DNA from: Orbilia blumenaviensis
Taxonomy: Eukaryota > Ascomycota > Orbiliomycetes > Orbiliales > Orbiliaceae
Length of the DNA: 64,000 nucleotides
Reading direction: 5' to 3'
NCBI GenBank assembly: GCA_036872755.1
Contig: JAVHNS010000002.1
Location: 930,001 to 994,000, forward strand
Position 1 is the stretch's first letter, and each line of letters begins with the position of its first letter. Below are positions 11,286 through 21,800 of this stretch, piece by piece. The notes beneath the pieces were generated by a model, which was not told the origin of the DNA, ran no database searches, and was given only the letters and a program-made list of their open reading frames with translations. The position numbers and the translations under genes were made by a program.

Positions 11286-11866
11286 TATCTACTTTTCCAT
11301 ACGTTCATTTTCTAATTTCCTTTTGTCCACCACACCCTTCTGTTGCTTGTTGCATCTATTTCGGCGTATGCGGAGATTTTGGAGTTGGCTTTTCGTTGTT
11401 TTTTCTTGACCTTTCTGATTAGGTAAATGGCATCGGCGTTGTCCTTTTTTTTTTTTTTAGTTTAGGTTCTACACTATCATTTTGAAGATATAATATTGTT
11501 CTTTGATATCATTACACCCAGGCGTGCGTTAATCCTGTTAATACCGAACCAATATACCCTTTATACCCATAGAAGACTTATGTACCGTTCCATTTAAGCC
11601 GCCGTAGAAATTCCCAAATAGTGCAAAGTGTTTGCGCAAGTCACCCATCAAAAACTCACTGAACACCTGACGCCACAACCTGTGTGATAAGAACACCTGA
11701 TGGGGATATTATCAAAAAAGACCCTGGTATCAAACGTACTGCTGTCTTCCGACATTCCTGACATACCAACTCCCTTTTCGGCCGTCCCATTCTTGTTCAT
11801 ACTGCTGAATCCGACCGTGGCTTCCTGGCAGCGCGCCTGCATTGTTCATTAGCAAGATCACAACAT
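11286..11866. other. intergenic between convergent genes
   Basis: The 3' regions of the NLP gene and of the minus-strand gene starting at 12933 meet here. It is T-rich (a T run near 11446-11458). No gene or clear terminator hairpin is seen. Confidence 0.5.
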
Positions 11867-12933
11867 CTATTGAATTGGTTGTGAGAACAAAATCATACCT
11901 CCAGCACCCCAAGCCAGGTAATCCAGCGGTTTAATAGCTCCCTTATCTCTAGCAAAGGCTAGTGCTCTATCCTTAGCATCCGATAGTTCGTTTTTATAAT
12001 ACCACATGAACAGTCGAACCGCAAGGTTTGAAGGTAGCCCTCCAGTGAAATACAACGCAGTCAGCAGGCCGCTGACAACCCCTGCTATCGACTTTTTGAT
12101 TAGGTAGCCAACGAACTGGACGGGTAGGGCGGGAATCGAGGATCCCCGTAGGATTCCGAATGACGTGAATGACTGGTGAATCGTATACTCTGGGCTCTAT
12201 GAATAGCTATATGTTAGAACAGTCCCAACCACTTATTCAATTTTGGTATATGGATCAAATCCGAAAAACCTACTACAACTAATATCTTGTCATTTTCATC
12301 TGTCACAACAAACCTATAGAATCCATCCTGTGTCGTCAACGGTATATGGACGCTAATATGTGTAACTGCATCAAATTTCCGAGTATTTGCATTCGATATC
12401 TCCTGCTCTGCAGCTGCAGAATTTAGATCGTACGTTGCCACATCCTTGCAAAATGGTTTTGAAGGAGAGATTTCTGTTCCATCTGCACTGGTATAGACCA
12501 TTTTCCCACCAGACGAGAAAGACTTCAGTTCAGTATGTGGAGTTACGTCTTTCCAGCTACTTTTCTTCGCCTTCCTCCCGGTCCAGCTGGCTGACTTCCA
12601 CCCAAAAAATCCATCCATCCAACCTTTCCTCATTCGATAGACTTTAAACTTGGGAGGTAAGCCTTCGCCAGTAGGATGGAATACTGGAAAGTCGACCGAA
12701 GAATGCAGAAGGGTGTATCGGTCTCGCAGTCCTTGCCGAACAATTGCATAATTTGGAGTAACGGTGATAGAGGAACCGATATAGACATCTTTTGAATACC
12801 TAGCAGTAAATAGTGCTGTTCGGTAAACTAGGCGAGCTGTTCGGGCTATGGCATTGGGGAGAATGGATATGACAGAGCCACTTGTGGCCGATGGCTGGGA
12901 CTGGGCCGTGGGTTGTGTGGTAGTGTCGGACAT
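11867..12933 (-). CDS. unrecognised 329-residue protein, two exons
   Basis: Exon 1 is 12274-12933, the intron 12197-12273 (GTAGGT donor, TTCTAAC branch, CATAG acceptor) and exon 2 11867-12196. The join is in phase (..KILVV/SPEYTIHQSF..) and adds 109 residues that a single-frame reading misses. The N-terminus is Ser/Thr/Gln-rich with no signal peptide. The middle has aromatic and basic motifs (RMRKGWMDGFFGWKSASW). Exon 2 carries a hydrophobic stretch (VQFVGYLIKKSIAGVVSG onward) that may be a membrane segment. I do not recognise a family. The splice signals and the continuous frame make it a real gene. Confidence 0.7.
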
Positions 12934-13347
12934 AATGCGATGCAGTTGGATTGATGAGCGGAATAAATTGGATTGCGTTTGAAAAAAAAGCTTTCTATCT
13001 TATAAACCTTTTTTTTTTTTTTTTTTTTCTGAATGCGCGCTGAGATCATCTACTTTGCATATAAAACATCACGAACAAGTTTGCGTGACGTCATAGGAAT
13101 CCGTATGCGACATCATTTACGGAAAAAGCCGAACCAAAAACAAATGCAACGTCAACACAATTAGAGAGCGGCGCTCTAGGCCCGAGACGGGGAAGACACC
13201 ATTCAAAGGCTTAAATTTTGATCTCGAAGGATCAATGTACCAAACTCTACAGGTCAGGTCCGGCATATCATTGTAACTGTTATTTAGTATAATCGTCGAT
13301 ACTTCTAGATTGTGTCAAAGAACGCTACACACAAAAGCCAATTCGAG
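12934..13347. other. intergenic with a T20 run
   Basis: Promoter side of the 329-residue protein gene and 3' side of WSS1. A run of twenty T (13009-13028) lies about 75 bases upstream of the start codon at 12933. Nothing else is recognisable. Confidence 0.5.
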
Positions 13348-15166
13348 TTAACGTTTTCTACCGCAAACCCCGCAATACAATACATCGATAGAATTTCGGT
13401 ATCCTGAATCACTATTCTTGCATGATTCACTCTTACATTTCCAAGCTTGGACTCCTTCCCGTAATACATTAGAACAAACCATACAAGTAATCATATTGTG
13501 GTCATTTGACATTTGGCAGGCGCCACATAACCGTTCTTGAATTTCCTTCTCTCCTTCCTCCAAGTTAACAACTTTGGCGGGCGTTGATGATTGTAGAGTC
13601 CCGGGCTTCTTGGTGTCAGTCTCTTTCCGAAGTTTGTTTGCGACCGATTTACTCGTAGTTACTTGCGGCATATCGTCGTCGTCTGAAAGCACAATAACTG
13701 CTGGTTCTTTCTTTTGTTTTCGAGTCTGTCGAACATCACTTCGGCCGGGCTTGTTTGTTGGTGTTTCAACACTCCTACTGCTCGACGCAGTTATAGAATC
13801 ATTATTGTTGCCGATTTCTGGGAAGGCATCCTTCGAAGATTCCGAAGCCTGACTTCCACCACAGGCTAAGGCGCTCATCTCCTCCATCATAGCTTTCATA
13901 TCAACTTCGTCGTCCTCTAACTTAACCAATTCGCCCTCACCCTCACTCTCACTCTCGCTTTCTGAATCAACATTCTCTTCCTTTTTGGCCTCTTCTTCTT
14001 TCTTCTGCGTTTCGAATCTTTTCAACGCAGCTTCTGCTCTTAGGTCTCTCCCTCTTGCGCTGGATGCCACCCTTGGTTTTCCTTTTGGCTTTTTTCCTTT
14101 CTCTAATTCCAGCCTCAACTCATCGTCGCCTCCAACGGTATTACCTTCCAAACTTCCAAATTTCTTGATTATCCTCCGCCTCTTTTGCTCTTGGTAATCT
14201 ACTTTCTTCCTCGGGTCTCTCTTCTTCTTGACACGTCGGTATACACCACCGCATAGGTCTTCCGGTAATTCTTCTTTCGGGATTTGTTGGTCGCCCGTTA
14301 GGTTAGCTGACGGATGTAATGACGTCCCCTTTCCCCAGAATCCTTCGCCGGTATACCCTTTGCCTTTTAACTCTGCAAGCTCGGAAACGTATCCAAGTCG
14401 GTGTTTATGAAATCGCCGAGAGTGGTTCTATTCGATGTGTTAGATAAGCCTCTATAAAGCCCCAAAGGTTCGTGTTTTCTATGCAGACGTGCCATTTCTT
14501 TGCTATTATTACAATTATAAATAAGCATTTTATTGATCGAATCACATATACCGCGGGTAATTATCCTGAGACTTACTTATGAGCAAGCTCATGCAGCATG
14601 ACAGCTTGTACCATCGGTATTGGTAGCCACATACCGTTATGAGGATTCTTGAGAACCAGTTGGATAACCTCTCCAGCATTGAAATTTCGCCCCCAGAATT
14701 CTCTGTTTGGCGGGAATTCCTCAAGCCTGTCGTTTTACAGTCAGCGACTTGACTCGGGGAGTTCAATACAGGAATCGGCTTACGCCATGACATATAAATG
14801 ATTCTTCTTCATGATCTAAGCTCAGAATTAGCAAGGGGTGCCTAATAAATCCCATGATGAGCAGCCTGGGATTTGACCTACTGGATATACTATCGCAGCG
14901 ACCCGCTCCAATATATCTTGTGCAATCTAGATACATATATTTTCTTCAATAAACCCCGTAGAAAACCTGTGATTACTGCTATTTGTGAGAGACACGCACA
15001 GCTTTGTCTGGCCCGTCCAGCGGCTTAATGAAGTTGATGTTCTTATTCGGGCGCTGGGCCCTTTCATTTAAACCTGCAGCACATGTTCGGTTAGCCAGGC
15101 TTCGCTGAACTGAATGGACTTTGCGTTGAGTTCTGGTGTGGCCTTACGTTCGAACCCCAGCGGCAT
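13348..15166 (-). CDS. WSS1: Wss1-type DNA-protein-crosslink metalloprotease
   Basis: Seven exons were reconstructed: 15148-15166, 15000-15073, 14882-14926, 14784-14815, 14577-14726, 14493-14502 and 13348-14427, for 469 residues. The product starts MPLGFERLNERAQRP and contains a WLM domain with zinc motif HELAH (residues 102-106) and third ligand His112, the KGYTGEGFWGKG block, LPEDLCGGVYRR, a long acidic linker, a SUMO-interacting motif VIVLSDDDD (about 353-361), and C-terminal paired cysteines. Wss1 proteases cleave proteins crosslinked to DNA and act with SUMO and Cdc48; that role is inferred from the family. Exon 6 is only 10 bases, and the following intron (14428-14492) appears to use a GC donor (ATG/GCACGT) because no in-frame GT donor joins KEM to NHSRRF. 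It diverges from the decarboxylase gene at 15705. Confidence 0.9.
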
Positions 15167-15704
15167 TTTGATGTATCTTTGAAAAAGGGCGGCGCTTTTC
15201 CTTCCCTCAAGGCTGGTTGAAGAAGCAGCCGATAGGGTTTGGATTTCAGTTTAACTTGAAGCCTGCCCAGTTGCCTACGCATACAAGTTGCAATTGCTGA
15301 CTGAGATGATCGATTGAAGGCGCGTTTGTGAGTTATGACAAACGTTAACGTTGCAAATGATCTCTCAATTTAAACGCCACGCGAAGTCACGCTGTAGCTG
15401 TAGCTGTAACTGTGATATGACTAAGTTAACTTTAGGCACCCGTCGGCTGACTACGGACGTCGCGGACCTGATGATACTCTTAGCTTAAATGCTCATGCAG
15501 AATCCAGCGACTTTCTCGACCCGAGCATATGTTAAAAAAAATTCGATACAAAAGCCCCATAATATTATAATTATGTGCAAAACTTGATTTTTAAGGCCGA
15601 ATACAAGATAGTCTAAGGTTAAAATTGGCCTGTGGCCCGACACACCTACAAGAACTAATCTAATCTTAACAAACCTTTACAGCTTTATAGCTTTAGCTTC
15701 TACA
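15167..15704. other. divergent promoter region WSS1 / decarboxylase
   Basis: A 538-base gap between two divergent start codons. It contains a short imperfect CTGTAG repeat (15389-15411) and an AT-rich section from about 15530. No coding signal is seen. Confidence 0.5.
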
Positions 15705-17358
15705 ATGCCGAATCCTTTCTTCATCAACGAAGCCGAATTTTCGGCCTTACTAACACAAATTAAAGATGTGATAACTGAATATTATATTTCAAACCCACCG
15801 AAAGAGATCCGTCCATCTGAGCATATTCTTCAATCGACAATACAAGCTGTGCCTCCAACCCCCCTCCATACCGAGCCTTTGGGCACCCATGCGACCATCC
15901 AGAACCTTCTAAACGACCTTCTTCCAGGGATTTTTGTTCAATCTTCTCCACATTTTTATGGCTTCATCACGGGAGGAGCGCTGCCCCCAGCGCTCCTAGC
16001 GGACTTCTTGGTTACGATTCTGGATTTGGATGTAATGGTCCATCTCCCCAAAGATAGTATCCATACGACCGTGGAACGACACACAATATATCTTCTCTGC
16101 GACCTCTTCCAGCTTCCAAGGTCGTTCGCACTCGGTAGTACTATTACCACAGGCGCCACAGGAAGTAACATTGTAGGGCTTGCTTGTGGCCGTGAGTGGT
16201 TGCTCTCTCGAGATGATTCCGGTTGTAGCACTGCAAAGATTGGCTATTTCCAAGCTGCTATAAAATCCGGAGTTGACAATGGTATCAAGATCATTGTCGC
16301 AAAGCCTCACTCCTCAATTGCTAAAGCGGCATCTATCCTTGGGCTTGGATCCGAGAATTTGATCAATCTTCCAGCTTCAGAAGCCGAGCCTTGGAACTTT
16401 GATTTTGGAAGTCTTGAGAATCTTCTCTCAAAACAACAAGGGGACAAAGTAAGATATATTGTAGTCGGACAGCTCGGGGAGGTCAACACGGGCCGCTTCA
16501 TGAGTGATGTGCCGCGCCTTCGGGAGCTTTGCACGAAGTATGGGGCTTGGCTCCACATCGACGCTGCTTTCGGGCTGCCGGTTCGTTGTGTTAGGGTATA
16601 CGATGAAAAGACGGAGAGGCTTGCGGACTGGGATAAAATTTATAACTGGTGTTCGGGTGTTGAGCTAGCCGATAGTATAACCTCAGACGGCCACAAGCTG
16701 CTCAACGTGTGAGTTATCAGATAGCACCATGTATCCGCCTTTTATTCAAAATATCTAACCAATACATAAGGCCATATGACGCTGGGTTATTCTTCTCGCG
16801 ACACCCAACTATACTACAGCGAGTTTTCGAAAATCCAGGAGCTGCCTATCTTGCCACATCTGGCGGGGATATTGTTGCGCCTTGTGTGAGTCAAGAGCCC
16901 AAGCAGAGTGGTATCGAGGTCTGAGGCTGACACATCACATTCAGAATGTCAACATTGAGAATTCACGGCGTTTCCGCGCTCTTCCAATATACGCGGCTTT
17001 GACAGCACTTGGGACATCCGGATATAGTGCGCTGATTAGGAGGCTGATTCTGCACGCTAGAATGATCGCGAGGATTATACAGGACGAACTTTCCCAATAC
17101 TACGAGCTGTTGCTCCCAAACATCGACGATCTGTTTATTGTGGTGGTTTTCAAGGCGAAAAATAATGACTTGAACGACATCCTAGGGGAGAAGATTAATG
17201 CCACCAGGAAGATATGGGTTAGTGGCACAACATGGGGAGGTTCTAAAGCAGTGAGGATCGCAGCAGCAAACTGGAGAACGAATCTTGAGGAAGAAGGATT
17301 TGGTGGCGTTGCCCTTGTTCGGGACGTCCTGAAAGAAGTAGCTAGCTCTGATAATTAG
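15705..17358 (+). CDS. pyridoxal-phosphate group II decarboxylase
   Basis: Exons 15705-16708, 16771-16885 and 16945-17358 give 510 residues. The introns (62 and 59 bases) both begin GTGAGT, and the first has an ATCTAACC branch. The fold-type I PLP core is clear: TTGATGSNIVGL binds the cofactor phosphate, HIDAAFG holds the aspartate that pairs with the pyridine nitrogen, and SDGHKLLNVPYD carries the Schiff-base lysine at residue 331. The family includes glutamate, aromatic amino acid, diaminobutyrate and cysteine-sulfinate decarboxylases. The substrate cannot be read from the sequence. There is no signal peptide, so it is probably cytosolic. It converges on the kinetochore-like gene, the two stop codons being only about 20 bases apart. 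Confidence 0.88.
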
Positions 17359-17378
17359 GCCTCTAGCATCAGATTTCA

Positions 17379-18533
17379 TCAACTGCCCCCTTCCATTTTC
17401 CCTCCGAAGTCAAGAAGGCGGATCCTCAAGGCATCTTTAGGATGCAAAGTCGCCACAAAAGATCTGACTAAGTAACGAGACGCAGCCGACTCCCGAGTTA
17501 ACCTCGTATATATATGAGGATCATCATGGAGCATAGTATTGACCAATTTCTTTCCATAAAGCTATATTAGCAAATAATCTTTCCGGATATGCATTTACGG
17601 ACAACATACCTCAATGAGCTCTAAAAGTTCCTCTCCAGCTTTCTTTTCGTGACGGATGGAGGCTCCTTCTTCGTCTTGGTTACCCCAGATATCGTCAAGT
17701 CGTTTTTGGCCTCTTTCCTTAGCCTTTGCGACCTTAGTCTTTCTCCCGGGGCCACCTTCCTCGCCGATAGCCAGGTAGCTCTTCAGTTCAACCATATTCA
17801 ATTTGCTGCCGGTAACCGGCCCGCCAGCTTCTTCCACTGCAACCGCGGTACCAAGCCTCTCCGTCACAAACTTCTGAAGCTCTCTTTTGAGCCTCGCGCT
17901 CGTTTGTGTCATTTCTTTTGTCTGCTTTTCGTATGCCTCAATCTGCTTCCTTTCACGCTTCTTGGGGTTTTCTGCCTGTCGGTCAGTCCCTTCGAGTTCA
18001 TCTATTTTTCTATCAAGCTCTTTTTCCAACTCTTGCGCAGCAGCAACCCACCCCCGTTCTCGCCTGACCGTTTTCCTTGCCTCCTCAAGCTCCCTTTCTG
18101 CATTAGTGACGCCCTCTCTGTTCGCCTCGATGACTTTTAATACACTCCGTAGAGTGAGCAAAGTATTAATTCCGCTATCATCTTCCGGCAACCATGGTAG
18201 TTCGTCAAAATAGCTCTCCGACCCATTTTTCAGCGCCTTCAACTTCGCGATGGCTATCTTTTCTGGTGTAGCTTCCTCCCGTTTATGTAATTTTTCGATC
18301 TGGGATTTCAGACCCCGTATCGCGTCTTCTTGCTTCTTGATAAGCTCGTCTAAAGTTCTGATATCCTGCCTGACGGATTTTCGATGTTGCTCTTCGGCTG
18401 AATCAACAGTGTCTTTGATGCTTTGGTCAGGTCTGGGGTAATTGTTTATGGAGAATGCGTGGAGGTATGATGAATGAGTAAGTGCCTGTAGGCGGGCGAC
18501 TACCGCAGGAGATACTGGGGAAACATAATCCAT
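17379..18533 (-). CDS. CENP-K-like inner kinetochore protein
   Basis: Exon 1 is 17610-18533, the intron 17562-17609 (48 bases, GTATGT donor, TTGCTAAT branch) and exon 2 17379-17561, for 368 residues. The splice adds a 60-residue conserved-looking tail (ESAASRYLVRSFVATLHPKD) that a single-frame reading misses. The centre is coiled coil rich in Glu, Lys and Arg (about residues 40-260) around a short block ELPWLPEDDSGINTLLTLR. This arrangement resembles the fungal CENP-K/Sim4 family of the constitutive centromere-associated network, which works with CENP-H and CENP-I at centromeres. The match is from memory of the family pattern; another coiled-coil nuclear protein is possible. The gene structure is more certain than the name. 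Confidence 0.6.
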
Positions 18534-18877
18534 GATTGCGGGCAGGCTTTGAAATCAATTAACTGGATAATTTCTCTGAAGTCAGAATCCCTGGGAGAAA
18601 TACTTGAGTCTAAGAGTTCGGTTGAAGGAACGCGACTTGGTAGGCGACGTGTTGGATATTTCACACAACAAATAGTTAGACTCTGGTTGCTGTCATGCCG
18701 AAATCCATGCTTCTTAACTCCTAAGACTCCCTTACGTACTACCAAAGAATACTAAAAAGAAAGGGGCAAAAATAATATCTAAGCTGAACACGAGATATTA
18801 AATGATCAAATGATTTTTACAGCATGGGGGTATAGTTAACCCCCAAATTCTATCAAAGTATATTGTAACTTTTAAGT
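18534..18877. other. intergenic, kinetochore-gene promoter and DOP1 3' end
   Basis: A 344-base gap between two minus-strand genes. No gene seen; the stretch nearest DOP1 is AT-rich. Confidence 0.5.
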
Positions 18878-21800
18878 CTATGCCTCCTCAAACAAATCAG
18901 CCAGAATTGCCTCTTCCAACCCCTCTTCATCTACCTTCCCCATCCCGTACATATTCTCAAAATTCCAGATGCTCAAGTATCTCAAAAAGCGAGTAGCAAC
19001 TTTCTTAACTTCCCCATTACTGCTTCCATTAGCTTGTATCAGAGCTGCATCTCTCTCCTTAATCATTAGCCGCCTCGAATTACTTGCTTCAGTGGCCATA
19101 GTATCAACACTGTCACTCCTCTTTGCTCTTGTCTTGCTCTCTGTAAGCTCCCGACTAACATAGTCAGCCAAAGCTATTGATGGTACATCAACGGTGTAGT
19201 CTGGTTTGTATACAGCTTCGACAGTATCTGTGATGAACAACCATTCATTGAGCTGCCACTCATCTGGTTGGACTACTAGAAGAGTATCAAGGAGCTTGCA
19301 CCCCTCTAGTAAACTGCCATCAGTATACGACTCTTGAGCACCCTCTTTCAGCATTCCTGTGCTACTTAACGACATCAACACACTCTGTAGCTCTGAGACA
19401 ATGATAGGCCAAAAACTGGTAAGATGAATGCTGTCCATTCGTAGGACGAGGGCACGCAGGAACAGGTAGACTTCACAACGAGTTGCTGCGCTAGGGCTGG
19501 TGATCGCATTCGCTGTCAAGACTTCCAAAATCTTGCCCTCGAATTCTTGCAAATATATAGCAAAATAATCCCTTTCTCCCGCGAGAAGTAACATCGTCAT
19601 TCGCCTTAGTACAAGACCTATTCTCTTATCAGCTTCAGCTCGAGCGCTTGAGGCACCAACACCAAATACGCCAGCAGTTGCTGGGGGAGTAATCTTGGCA
19701 AATAGGTCAAGCATTCGCTCCTTGTCGCTGATAATCCATTGTTGTAGAAGTGGCTTCCAGTAATTCTTCACGCTAGCAACACTAGTAGAGAAGAACCTAT
19801 TGTCGTTGAAAGCGTCCGATACTTCTTTTCTCCATAGCTTTTGAGTACTTGGGATTTTAGTGATGTGGTATATCATTTCCAGAAGAGCTTTAGGGAGGGC
19901 TGAAGGGAAAGCTTTTGATCGGAGAGCGGGAGCAACATATGAAGTAATGATCGTTGTAACGGCTCCGGCGGTTCGATCTTGTTCCACTAATATTTTCCTA
20001 AGTTTCGGAACCATGTTGTTCAGGATTACGGTTATGTCGTCAGCAGCCGGTTCGACTTCCGAGTTTCTTCTATCCCCAGATGTCGTTATATCCGGTAAGA
20101 TCCCAGCAGCGGGCCTGAGGGTAAACACTGTTCCTAAAATTCGTATGAAGATATCCTATACTCTAATTAGAAGGTTCCGGAACGGACTTAAATTTTGCGA
20201 CCAGAACTTACCCCGAGATCCTTTCGCATCTTTTTCTGCTCTCCAAAGATCGTGTTATCTACCTTCTCGCCAATGATTGCCGTGAAGTGAAGAAGTAGGG
20301 GTATTGTCTGTCGATGCGGGAAAGGGTTCTTTAGGACATCAGATAGGAAGAGTAAGCAGTCAGACCAGATCTCCTCCATCGCATCATCTTCCAAAGATTT
20401 GACATAGTCAACTAAAAAAGCTGCTACATCAAGATCAGTCAACTCCGAGGTCAAAGATGACCGTCGATTCTGCTCGAGTGCCGCGGCGTTTGTTCGACTG
20501 AATATACTATTAAATATTGCTCCGATCGTATGTTTGGGCCTTGAGGCATCCAAAACATTAATTAGTTTGAAAACCGAAGTATTTCCAAGAGGGCTAGATT
20601 TCCACATTTCCATAAATGTTTCCAAGCACTCGAGTGTCTCAACCTGGTATAAGTGTTCTAGTATACGTCTAGCCCTGGCCCTCATTCTGGAAGAGGTGTA
20701 TGCATAGGATGCAGAACAGCTGTCCACGCTTGTAAACCCGGCACTGGGGTCACCCCAAGACCATATAGAGTAGCAGATCCGGACAGTGTCTTGGAAGCAG
20801 AGAAGTACAGTGAGCCGGTTGTTCGCTTTCGCGCTCTTCACAATAGGTGCCTCGCCGGCAAACACCCCCGATACCATATTACCAAAGAACCCGGCAGTTT
20901 CGTGCGGTGTTTTAGGTATCGCAGATCGTACTTCAGCCACCATAATTTGATCATGAGCAGCAGCGATAAGATGTTCGAGACCATTTAACATAGCCACCAA
21001 TGTTGCCTCTGGCGTATTAATGACCGAGTCCGAGTCCCTGAACTGTTGCTTAAGAACTTCAAAGGTCTGCCGAACTTGCCTGCAAATGCATTCTACCAAA
21101 GGTAGGAGGACCTGAAAGATGACCGGCGAGAGGAGTGGTAAGCACTCGGTAAGGAAATTGACCCAGCTATCAAGAACTGGTCTAGTCGTAGCAGATGACA
21201 GCCCATCAATGAGGACTTGGATAAGCTCGTGGGGAGGTGTTGGCTGAGCCATTGCGGCTTCCTTCTCTAACTCTGCAGCACTTGATATCCTCAGGCTACC
21301 CTTTCCATCTCGGGAGGGAGGCGGTTTCAATTGTGAAAGTAAAGAAAGTTGAGAGTCAGACCGCCGCAGACTCAGCTTAAGTGATGCAAATAAAACATCG
21401 AGAATTGCGACTTGGACGAATGTATCATCTTCTCTCAGTGCATCTTTTAGTCGCTTCACAAGCTTGATTTCGAATTCCAAATCTGCAAGCGGAGTAGAGT
21501 AGGGACTTAGAAGCAGCTGGTGGAGTACCGATAGGGCAGACCGGTGCAATCGTGTAACTGATCGGGTGACTGATTTTTCAGATGCGTCAGGTGCATATTT
21601 AATTATCGCAAAATACGATAACTCTGCTAGAACAAGTTGCAAAGTGATATTCTCCTCCGTAATCGCTAGTGCCACTTGTGTCAGTAATAGTTCGAGATTC
21701 TTACTGATAAATGTACTCACCATCATCAAGATATTCATGAAGCCATGCAAACGTTGTAAGGTGATCCTCCCCCAAGGACTGAAGAACGGCTTCTGTTGAA

